Source: Hippasteria phrygiana
Lineage: Eukaryota > Echinodermata > Asteroidea > Valvatida > Goniasteridae
NCBI GenBank assembly: GCA_037893225.1
Contig: JAZGUH010000199.1
Coordinates: 1,736,001-1,800,000, forward strand
Reading direction: 5' to 3'
Length of the DNA stretch: 64,000 bases
Both the position numbers and the translations under genes were made by a program. Of the stretch, positions 59,301-64,000 are shown one piece after another. The notes under the pieces are model-generated. The model saw nothing but the letters and a program-made list of their open reading frames with translations, searched no databases and was not told the origin of the DNA. Numbering within the stretch: the first letter of the stretch is position 1; every line of letters begins with the position of its first letter.

Positions 59301-62300
59301 GTGACACGGTCTGAATTGAATATTCTTTTTCATTTCTTATAATTTAAATTCGCAAATTCTTCATTCAATTGAAATAAAGTAAAAATACAATTAATGATAC
59401 AACTTTAATTGATTGATTAATTAATTAATGTATTGTAGGTCTAATTGATCATTGATTTTTTTTGTATTGTTGGTGGTTCTTTGTCTTACCTGCATTTTAA
59501 TGTCTTTCTGTATTTCTTAAAGTTCTCTCTCATTTTATCAGTTCGATTGTCTACCATTATTGGATATTTTAGGAGGCCCACATGTCAACTGTGAAATGTG
59601 GCTGTATGATGCGACCGTTGCAAATGCTGAGCAAAGAAAGAATGATTTTCTTCAGCTTATTTTTTTGTTAACAAATAAATGAATTCCAATGCTTGACCAG
59701 GCATGCATTAAAAAAAATATTAAAAAAAACTCCTCGGGAAATTGGCTGCACATTTAGCGAAATAGATTGATGATAAATTAAAAGGAAAACAGGATTATAG
59801 ATGTGCATTCGAATTCGCGCTAAAATTAATTATCAATATACTAAATTCAGTGCACATTCGGGAAATCGTACGCTGATTTTTTACGACTGAACGCATCTTT
59901 ATGGAAATAGAATTATCAATTGTTAAATAGAAAACGGGATTGTGAACGTTCATTCTATTTCGCACAAAAACGAATGCAACTTTTACAAATTGATGTGCAC
60001 ATTTTCCGAAATCGTCCGGGAAAACCTATACTATGCTTTAGAAAATACCAATTGAGCAAAGAATGATATAAAGGAAATATAAAAGAAGGGAAAGTCTTCC
60101 ATCCAAATTACACAATTTACTCTTACTAACTAAACGTTGTCTTTTTCCTCAAAGCATGTAAATTCTTAACTTGCAAAGTCAAGAAAGTGAACAAAAGAAC
60201 TATAAAAAGTGCATCAGAGTACAAGAAAAATACAAGAAACATAGACTTGACTAAGTCTAACAAGCGTATAAACCCATGGAATTATATTAAATTATATTAA
60301 TCAAACAATCCACAAGGGAAACTGACTAAGTAAATTTGAATAAATTTTCAAAGTGAACACAGAAACTGGCAGGAGTGGGATTCGAACCTGCGACCTCTGG
60401 GTTACCGTACCGGCGCTTAAACTGAGCTATCTTGCCCTATGGTTGGCGGTCTCCCAAATTGTCAGTATCTTTGTTGAGGTGGGCGCTAGTCAGAAGTCAT
60501 AAACCCAGAATGCCGTATAGCCAGATATCACACCCAATTTATACGATAGATATTTTGTAAGATTTAAAAAAATAATACACAGGCTGTGGGGAAAAAATGA
60601 TTGGACCAACAGCACTTTTGTCACTTGATGTCACTCTGTTAAAGAGTATATGCATGTATGATTGACCGGCATATCTCAGTATTGGATACAAATTGTGAAC
60701 CAAAAAATCATGGTGTTTTGAATGCTATTTGGATTCTATGCCAAATTTGCCAATATGGCCAGTTTGAAAATATTATAATGAGATTGTATTCTTATTGACA
60801 ATTGTATAGTTCCTAACTACTTCAGTTACAAATACAGGGTAGATATACACAAGAAACTGTCATGATGTGTCTGTGATATGCTTCAAAATGTTTGTGGTCG
60901 AATATTTTGTTTCCCAGAGCCGTATACAAGAAAAAAATTACAACCAATATATATATATATAAACGCTTAAAGAATAGAAGAATTAAAAAACTCCATAAAC
61001 AATCAAAGAAGCAGCTCCCAAAACCGCTGATGGCAGACATCTCTTGGAACCGTGCAGTTCATAGGGATTATGTTTTTGGCAAATTGTTGGTTGTTTTATG
61101 CAGTTGAATGATCGGGGTCAGGCTAACCAGGAATTTAACATGGCCGATGTCGAGGTGGACAACTGGCAGGAGATATTGATGGGCAAGCGACTGGTCATCC
61201 AGGCCTTTGTCACTGACCAGGCCACGGGTGAGACGATGAATGCCAACAACACCATGGTCACCTTCAGCCAGACACCCTACAAGTTCAACTGGGAACTCAC
61301 CCAGCGGTACTTCAAGAAAGGATTGCTGTTTGCAGTAAAGGTAATAGTTAGTTAGTTTGGTTTTGGTTTTGGTTTTGGTTTTGGTTTTGGTTTTGGTTTT
61401 GGTTTTGGTTTTGGTTAAACCGGGTGGGGTGGGTTAAATCAGGTGAGGTGGGGCTTTTTGGGAAAGTCGTGAATAATTTTCCTGACCTGATCTTTGAAGG
61501 GGACCAGCTTTGACATCAATTTTTGTTGCTTACCGGTATCCTACCCATTGTATTGTTCATTGTAATGTACAATTTTGAACTGTAATTTGTGGGAAAGTAA
61601 ATTCATTCATTATATTCATGAATTCATCAATGTAGTGTTCTTTTTCTCGTAAGGCCACGGTTCAGTTCATGAGTGGGCTCCCTGCTGCTAATGTTCCTGT
61701 GACGGTTTCAGCAGTTGCCAATCTTGCCAATGGCCAGCAGGTTAATCTCCAGGGCGCAGGGGCAGACGTTGCTCTCCAGAAGAGATCGGGCTCGCAGGGA
61801 GAAGTAGACTTTAGGCTGGATGTGTACCAAACTGCAAATGAAGTAACCATAGCTGTAAGTTTAAAAGATGCAATGGTTATACCGCACTGGCATCGCTAGA
61901 CTATTATGAAGAATTCAGTGAAGAACAAAAATTGCGGATGATGTGAGTAAAAAAAAAACATTATAAAATGTTGTGGAAAAAGTTAACCGTTTTAAACACT
62001 ATATCCATTGTTGCCCACAGCAATACAATTTCTCAGCCTACTACGATTATGCATTTTTACGGGGCGGTTTATACACCCCTTCATAGCAACGCCCTTGTAA
62101 AAGCACACCACATGGTCCAATTTAGTATCCAAATGATTACTAAATGTCAATTTCATGGAGCATGCCGAGTGCAAAATTTTGCCGAGAGCAGAACAAATTG
62201 TTTAGCCGAAATAGCTTATAGCAGCCAGGATACCATTCTCTGAGATTCCATAAAATAAAGTCACTATTGAAGGATTTACAGTTAGTTAAATGTGACCTCG

Positions 62301-63735
62301 CAGCACGAAATTGACGCGCGCGCGACGCGCTCGCCAGGTGGTGTAGAACGCAGCAGTGCCGGTGTAGTGTGAAATTATGGACTCTAAATACGGACGCATC
62401 GGTAGTATTGCGCTTGCGTTATTAGGAGAGTGGTCGCTCGAGTGTTCAACCAATAAAATGGACCAGATTTTGTAGGACTCTATATTTCGTGTGACATCGC
62501 AAAAAAGGTTTAAAACCGCGCCGTGTTTAAACAACTTCCAGCCGTGTTTAAACAACCGTTTAAACACACCCACGTGATCGGCTCTCGACCAATAGGGATA
62601 GTGAAACTCGCTGAGGCATTTATGAATACGTTTTGAAGCTTTGCATTGTGGAAACAATAAGAAAGTAAATGAGAATTGGTGGTGACACCATGTGAAAATA
62701 ACTGGGAAGATGTGTGGTTCTGAAAAGAACCGGGATGAGAGTAGAACTCGACATTTCGCTACTCTCACCCCGGTTCTTTTTCAGAACCACACATCTTCCC
62801 AGAAGAGATTATTTTCACATGGTGTCACCCGCAAATTCTCGTTTACATTCAGAAAAAGTAGGTGTTTTTTTTTTCACTGAATACTGGGTAGTCAGTTTCG
62901 GGACTTTAACATCTTTACATTTGCAAAGCCCTGTTCTATCATACCCCAAAGTTTTAAAACTGAATTCAGTCTTGAAATATTTGGTGGTGTTTTCTTTTTG
63001 GCACTAGAACTATGAGCTCCGCGCGCCAACAAAAGAGGGCGCTGTCCACATAGCAACCGCACTTCCGTGGGGAGTACGTCGCTGGTATTACGCACTGCGC
63101 TCCTCGTTCATTTGATACTCGTATACCAGTGGAATTGCTTTGTCTGTTTGCCGACTCTCGATAATTGAGTTTTCAATAAGAATATCACAGCGGGAACCAG
63201 ACACTTAAATTGAAGTCAGGTAAGACGGCGTTGATATTGACCCCCCCAACTCGCCTTTTCTTTCCGCTGAGGGGGTAGTTGTGCACGGAGCTCATAGCGT
63301 GCACGTGTTTCAATGTTGAGCTTCATTTTCTCAAAACAAGGGTGACGACTTTAACAATTAAAAACAACTTTAAAAGGTTATAGCAGGGCCTGACACCAGC
63401 ATGACATTTCTAATACTGCATGTATTTTCAGGATATACATTTGTACCCTACTCTCATTAATCAACTGTTGTATATTTCCATCCTTTTTGTAGTGTCTGAT
63501 CACAATTAAGCATGCCAAATAGTTACAGAAATTTGATTTTGTTGAGAGCAGCGCCAGCTGTCTGGTAATACAATTCGCTGAGTGGATTATATTTTTCTGT
63601 CAGCTGGCGACGAGTGACCCAGATTTGCATCAAGCTAATGCCCACAGCACTTTCGCAGTCCAACCTCAGCAGTCGAACAGCGGAGAATACTTGGTGGTGC
63701 GTCTGCCGTCTGGGGACGTCAGACGAGCTCCACAG
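44248..63735 (+). CDS. complement C3/alpha-2-macroglobulin/TEP family gene, 5' part
   Basis: Eleven exons (44248-44306, 49238-49404, 50608-50811, 51475-51530, 53136-53282, 54766-54808, 58199-58286, 58485-58584, 61104-61340, 61654-61854, 63604-63735) join in one frame for 478 codons, and the gene runs off the window. All introns are GT-AG. The product is a secreted protein: signal peptide, then tandem macroglobulin domains. MG1 starts near TRYFILAPNVVRVDVEETIL, MG2 at GFVFIQTDKPLYKPSQQ, MG3 at FEVKEYVLPKFYVKV and MG4 near YKFNWELTQRYFKKG, with MG5 beginning in exon 11. FIQTDKPLYKP and VLPKF are family hallmarks. Order and wording are closest to C3-type proteins, which tag microbes through a thioester. 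The decisive parts (anaphylatoxin, thioester GCGEQ, C345C) lie outside, so TEP, A2M or CD109 remain possible. Confidence 0.9.
44544..44770. repeat. 'TAAACA' MITE, copy 1 (C3-like intron 1)
   Basis: Opens 'cactctaaaaactgtgttta', closes 'taaacacagtttttacag', and is almost self-complementary through 'gctatcagtttgtaaacatg' and 'gtttacaaactgatagcaag'. A second copy lies at 57693-57903 in intron 6 with its middle in the opposite orientation. Confidence 0.88.
44880..45110. other. intron 1 segment with short hairpin
   Basis: 'gttacatcgcacg' (44943-44955) faces 'cgtgcgatgtaac' (44967-44979), a 13-bp stem. No coding signal. Confidence 0.6.
45145..45400 (+). pseudogene. Crypton-like (DUF3504-type) N-terminal fragment, decayed
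   Basis: Across three frames the segment reads MADGVSEPRFVLLTDDEILE, then KQMKYAVKRLEEFARHAGT-like sequence (KYAVKRLEEFARHAGTT seen), then LDHFLLRFYAGLRR and VNGTLYTKKSMHAICRGFIQ. That order (acidic DDEI leader, helix bundle, 'hydrophobic-FY-x-x-LRR', 'NGTLYTKKS') is typical of the core-binding part of Crypton-derived tyrosine recombinases in invertebrates. No catalytic domain follows; a foldback begins at 45410. Dead fragment inside intron 1 of the C3-like gene. Confidence 0.6.
45410..45580. repeat. foldback following the Crypton-like fragment
   Basis: 'aataatgaatgttt', 'ggtaagaataatttcat', 'ggtgacaga' and 'ggaatg' on the left are mirrored by 'cattcc', 'ctgtcacc', 'atgaaattattcttacc' and 'aaacattcattatt' on the right. 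Arms of about 70 bases contain small unequal internal stretches. Confidence 0.8.
46305..46650 (-). pseudogene. CR1/L2-type LINE 3'-end fragment
   Basis: On the minus strand three frames give AARFVTNTYGK, then SITSILKNWDWESLQVRRKC and HRLTSLYKMINGQLDI, then TTTEWNSLLQATVTQPSVTT. This is the C-terminal tail that follows the reverse transcriptase in many non-LTR elements ('RAARFV..., L-x-W-x-x-L-x-x-RR, LYK-hydrophobic-x-x-G, W-N-x-L'). Two frame changes and a stop show it is dead. 5'-truncated, as usual for LINEs. Clade not certain. Confidence 0.7.
46690..47187. other. intron 1 stretch without features
   Basis: AT-rich intron sequence; nothing recognised. Confidence 0.4.
47188..47333 (+). repeat. 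copy of the 26762 repeat family in C3-like intron 1
   Basis: 'agttcggtatctcaaaggtc', 'attcgggataaaattgctga' and 'cgccatgttacgcgaatgct', matching 26762-26985 in reverse complement and 56256-56440 directly. Confidence 0.75.
47568..48056. repeat. 489-bp element with 19-bp terminal inverted repeats
   Basis: GGGTGCACCACACTAAATA (47568-47586) is exactly inverted at 48038-48056. The interior has no protein-coding motif; 'ttttgggggttc' and similar words are scattered through it. No other copy seen in the window and no target-site duplication could be fixed. Confidence 0.85.
48420..48642 (+). repeat. 'AAGTCC' foldback/MITE family, best copy
   Basis: Exact 18-bp terminal inverted repeats AGGGCTGTAGTCGAGTCC (48420-48437) and complement (48625-48642). 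Left half: repeated 'caagtcctttca'. Right half: repeated 'ggacttgcaggg' and 'gtgatggactt'. Core as in 1995-2213. Confidence 0.9.
48994..49204. repeat. CAGTGGCGTAACTA MITE, copy 3
   Basis: Ends CAGTGGCGTAACTA and TAGTTATACCACTG. The interior includes 'ggggaacttgc', a C run and 'cagctgacgtctg', comparable to 'cccagctgacatccg' at 38210. It stops 33 bases before C3-like exon 2. Confidence 0.88.
49238..49404 (+). CDS. C3-like exon 2 (MG1)
   Basis: Acceptor 'gcctttacag', donor GAAG|GTAGAG. Encodes RYFILAPNVVRVDVEETILV then IPVTVYFQLAGSNDRISETT, the start of MG1; 'APN-hydrophobic-R-hydrophobic-D-x-EET' is the conserved opening of C3/A2M proteins. 167 nt, ends in phase 1. Confidence 0.92.
49689..49887 (+). 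repeat. GGAAAGAGTTCCATATCCGG MITE, copy 1 (intron 2)
   Basis: 199 bp. The terminal inverted repeats of about 29 bp are near perfect (GGAAAGAGTTCCATATCCGG...CATCACTT and complement). The interior 'tgtcatggcccatagacttt' and 'gtgcacgagg' is present in the opposite orientation in the copy at 57917-58121. Confidence 0.93.
50608..50811 (+). CDS. C3-like exon 3 (MG1 end, MG2 start)
   Basis: Acceptor 'ttttgtttcag', donor CAACAAG|GTAAGG. Ends SYQAGFVFIQTDKPLYKPSQ, the best conserved signature of the superfamily at the start of MG2. 204 nt, phase 1 to phase 1. A SINE body begins about 110 bases into the next intron. Confidence 0.95.
50910..50995 (+). repeat. SINE body in C3-like intron 3
   Basis: 'catggtgcttgtgtccttga', 'gcaaggcactttgtcacaag' and 'gtacctgtgagg' match the SINE body at 10391-10530. 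Confidence 0.75.
51270..51345 (-). repeat. tRNA-like (Ser-like) SINE fragment in intron 3
   Basis: 'caggtgggactcgaacccac', then 'gacctcctg', then 'gtgcagacgtcta' corresponds to the tRNA-like unit at 7891-7962. It lacks a complete A-box half. Confidence 0.7.
51475..51530 (+). CDS. C3-like exon 4 (MG2)
   Basis: Acceptor 'tttccctctcag', donor CATGAC|GTAAGT. Encodes VDIRVVVLDQDMSPDDHHD, the MG2 strand after KPxQ. 56 nt, bringing the frame to phase 0. Confidence 0.9.
51608..52077 (-). repeat. 460-bp dispersed element, copy 2 (C3-like intron 4)
   Basis: Reverse-complement match to 35421-35881, including 'ctctccaatgtgtttgagac', 'gtagtcccgtagcccatcg' and 'aattgtcggcccattaatac'. Diverged by scattered substitutions and small indels. 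Confidence 0.88.
52765..52860 (+). repeat. diverged relative of the 25126 palindrome arm
   Basis: 'tttacccaaatcgaatagcg', 'ccatgctattgtgtccgcca', 'tatcttcaaaagactaatag' parallels 25131-25200 as a single, unpaired copy in C3-like intron 4. Confidence 0.75.
53136..53282 (+). CDS. C3-like exon 5 (MG2)
   Basis: Acceptor 'gatcatcag', donor CACCAG|GTGGGG. Encodes VQVDIIGPDKTTVERFKRRP and on to FGNWTITAHYGHQ, matching the 'hydrophobic-x-I-x-x-P-x-G ... G-x-W-x-I-x-A' pattern of MG2. 147 nt, phase 0 at both ends. Confidence 0.92.
54435..54583 (+). repeat. dispersed repeat, copy 2 (with 34720-34849)
   Basis: Same word order as 34720-34849, with an extra 'accctt' stretch before 'agatctaaatagaggata'. 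It ends about 180 bases before C3-like exon 6 and is not followed by the 82-bp repeat here. Confidence 0.8.
54766..54808 (+). CDS. C3-like exon 6 (MG2-MG3 junction)
   Basis: Acceptor 'gtttttgcag', donor GTATG|GTGAGT. A 43-nt exon encoding FKDTSSVQFEVKEY; with the next exon it makes FEVKEYVLPKFYVKV, the signature linking MG2 to MG3. Confidence 0.92.
55602..56177. repeat. CAGTGTTGTAGTCGAGACC foldback with GAGACC arrays
   Basis: Opens CAGTGTTGTAGTCGAGACC and closes GAGACCTACAACACTG. Both ends carry runs of 'gagaccgagaccgagacc'-type hexamers (six or more on each side), so the ends consist of subterminal repeats. The centre is unique AT-rich DNA without a transposase. Located in C3-like intron 6. 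Confidence 0.88.
56256..56440 (+). repeat. copy of the 26762 repeat family in intron 6
   Basis: 'aagccagttcagtatctcaa' to 'gcacatgcgcagttgaaata' and 'ccgcactggctt'. The outer words 'aagccagt' and 'actggctt' are inverted, suggesting these are the element ends. Confidence 0.75.
56610..57052 (+). repeat. dispersed palindrome-bearing element, copy 3
   Basis: Full-length relative of 9037-9477. The hairpin at 56866-56903 has arms GTTTTCCAACGATTTCCGG and CTGGAAATCGTTGGAAAAC, with a single mismatch next to the centre. Nested 'cctttagtcaaggcg' and 'cgccttgactaaagg' arms are kept. Confidence 0.88.
57120..57440 (+). repeat. tRNA-derived SINE with A/T-rich tail
   Basis: 'agtgctgtggcctagtggtg' (A box) and 'ggttgtgggttcgagcccag' (B box), a body of about 200 bases, and a tail 'aaaataataaatatataaat'. 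Complete-looking SINE in C3-like intron 6. Confidence 0.8.
57693..57903. repeat. 'TAAACA' MITE, copy 2 (intron 6)
   Basis: 'cactgtaaaaactgtgttca' to 'cacagtttttacagtg'. The middle 'gagtattgacggatag' and 'gaacattgatgtttaggaat' is the reverse complement of the 44640-44690 middle. It abuts the next MITE by 13 bases. Confidence 0.88.
57917..58121 (-). repeat. GGAAAGAGTTCCATATCCGG MITE, copy 2 (intron 6)
   Basis: Same termini as 49689-49887 with the interior reversed ('ctcgtgcacaaagtctatgg', 'gccatgacagaaaaagtct'). It ends 77 bases before exon 7 of the C3-like gene. Confidence 0.93.
58199..58286 (+). CDS. C3-like exon 7 (MG3)
   Basis: Acceptor 'gcttctcag', donor GCAAG|GTAAAG. Encodes VLPKFYVKVEALSMYILPMT then ENLFSRVTA. 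88 nt, ending in phase 2. Confidence 0.92.
58485..58584 (+). CDS. C3-like exon 8 (MG3)
   Basis: Acceptor 'tttattccag', donor GGACGG|GTAATG. Encodes RYIFGEPVVGSYYVTYGVFA and DDGSLTNLQTREGR; 'R-Y-x-F/Y-G-x-P-V-x-G' is the conserved MG3 turn. 100 nt, ending in phase 0. Confidence 0.92.
58590..60297. other. C3-like intron 8, AT-rich part with inverted words
   Basis: 'ataggttttcccggacgatt' near 59037 is inverted at about 60014-60032 ('aatcgtccgggaaaacctat'-type), bounding about 1 kb that may be one element. 'gtgcacatt' and 'cgaaatcg' words recur inside it. No coding signal. Confidence 0.5.
60298..60545 (-). repeat. tRNA-derived SINE (Thr-like head), copy in intron 8
   Basis: 'caaacaatccacaagggaaa', 'caggagtgggattcgaacct' and 'gagctatcttgccctatgg', continuing to 'aacccagaatgccgtatagc'. 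The A-box half lacks a few bases ('gcgcttaaactgag'). Longest single-orientation copy, so it best defines the element (about 240 bp). Confidence 0.8.
61104..61340 (+). CDS. C3-like exon 9 (MG3 end, MG4 start)
   Basis: Acceptor 'ttttatgcag', donor GTAAAG|GTAATA. Encodes NMADVEVDNWQEILMGKRLV, an NNT glycosylation sequon, then YKFNWELTQRYFKKGLLFAV, the 'strand, Y-F-K-x-G-hydrophobic' opening of MG4. 237 nt. A (TTTTGG)n tract starts 17 bases after the exon. Confidence 0.92.
61357..61416 (+). repeat. (TTTTGG)n microsatellite next to exon 9
   Basis: About ten uninterrupted GGTTTT units immediately inside C3-like intron 9. The G-rich sense strand could form a quadruplex in the nascent transcript close to the donor site. 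Confidence 0.95.
61654..61854 (+). CDS. C3-like exon 10 (MG4)
   Basis: Acceptor 'tttttctcgtaag' has G rather than a pyrimidine three bases before AAG but follows a good T/C tract; donor ATAGCT|GTAAGT. Encodes ATVQFMSGLPAANVPVTVSA and on to GEVDFRLDVYQTANEVTIA, as in MG4 ('hydrophobic-x-G-x-P-V ... T-x-x-x-G'). 201 nt, phase 0 at both ends. Confidence 0.9.
62280..62500 (+). repeat. relative of the 17372 dispersed repeat in intron 10
   Basis: 'aaatacggacgcatcggtag', 'tattgcgcttgcgttattag', 'gagagtggtcgctcgagtg' and 'ttcaaccaataa' keep the order of 17372-17535 and 23318-23420, well diverged. Confidence 0.55.
62663..62848. repeat. about 80-bp near-perfect inverted repeat in intron 10
   Basis: Left arm 62663-62741 ('aaatgagaattggtggtgac' to 'accgggatgagagtag') faces right arm 62758-62848 ('ctactctcaccccggttctt' to 'cgcaaattctcgttta'). 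Mismatches are few and a short stretch near 'agaagagatta' is unequal. Loop about 16 bases. Confidence 0.9.
63604..63735 (+). CDS. C3-like exon 11 (MG4-MG5 region), last in window
   Basis: Acceptor 'tttttctgtcag', donor CCACAG|GTAAAA. Encodes LATSDPDLHQANAHSTFAVQ and SGEYLVVRLPSGDVRRAPQ. 132 nt, phase 0. Less conserved than the previous exons, but frame and splice sites fit. The remaining 265 bases of the window are intron. Confidence 0.85.
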
Positions 63736-64000
63736 GTAAAACTCGGACAGGGCAGTGAAGTTATATGTTGTGTAGTGAAGTTATAGCGTCCTCGGCTAGC
63801 CCCTGCCCATGTGAAAACAATCGGAGTGATTGGCAATACCAAAAAATTGCCGATGGTGCAAATCTCTGAAATCCTCATGATGGGGAAAGATCAACTTCAT
63901 TTCAAAACATTTCTTGCCAAGTCGGACGTTGAAGGTCGATTGGACGCAGGAACTTTAAATTTCAACTTTCTCTGGTTGATTGGCTGTTATCAAATACCTA
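63736..64000. other. start of C3-like intron 11
   Basis: Intron sequence to the window end. No further exon or repeat recognised. Confidence 0.5.

Noticed and set aside
61357..61416. Telomere-like repeat
   Set aside because: TTTTGG is not an animal telomere unit and the tract is short and intronic; a microsatellite.

Overview
This window is animal nuclear DNA. Intron-split genes with GT-AG junctions sit in AT-rich, repeat-packed sequence full of tRNA-derived SINEs, small inverted-repeat elements (MITEs), palindromes and a tyrosine-recombinase retrotransposon. The gene content (a thioester-protein/C3-like gene, a prokineticin-receptor-like GPCR, an RDH8/HSD17B1-type dehydrogenase), the frequent 'taggcctac' words and the DIRS/Ngaro-type element suggest a marine deuterostome invertebrate, most likely an echinoderm. 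That assignment is inference.

Layout. 1-14.4 kb: no convincing gene; a 27-bp minisatellite, an 82-bp tandem array, SINEs and several near-perfect hairpins. 14.4-15.35 kb (minus): one exon of a class A GPCR (signal peptide to DR of TM3), followed in its intron by degenerate tandem copies of the exon end. 15.4-26.8 kb: repeats, a 135-bp tandem duplication and a 143-bp perfect-armed palindrome. 27.2-30.7 kb (plus): a broken DIRS/Ngaro-like retrotransposon (zinc-knuckle ORF, RT-RNase H, tyrosine recombinase). 31.3-37.2 kb (minus): a complete five-exon short-chain dehydrogenase gene; its second exon carries two opposite indels that cancel out. 37.9-43 kb: transposon crumbs (possible HARBI1-like N-terminus, THAP domain, P2X7-like acidic segment) and poly-G/C runs. 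44.2 kb to the end (plus): the first eleven exons of a complement C3/alpha-2-macroglobulin/TEP superfamily gene, 478 codons in frame, continuing beyond the window; its introns hold MITE pairs, a Crypton-like fragment, a LINE tail and SINEs.

The three host genes have no evident functional link. I find no wholly new system. The best leads are the tandem TM3-exon copies, the cancelling frameshifts in the dehydrogenase exon, and several long hairpin repeat families whose copies recur across the window. Homopolymer runs of 20-29 G/C and indels next to short homopolymers mean that assembly error must be excluded before any reading frame here is called broken.
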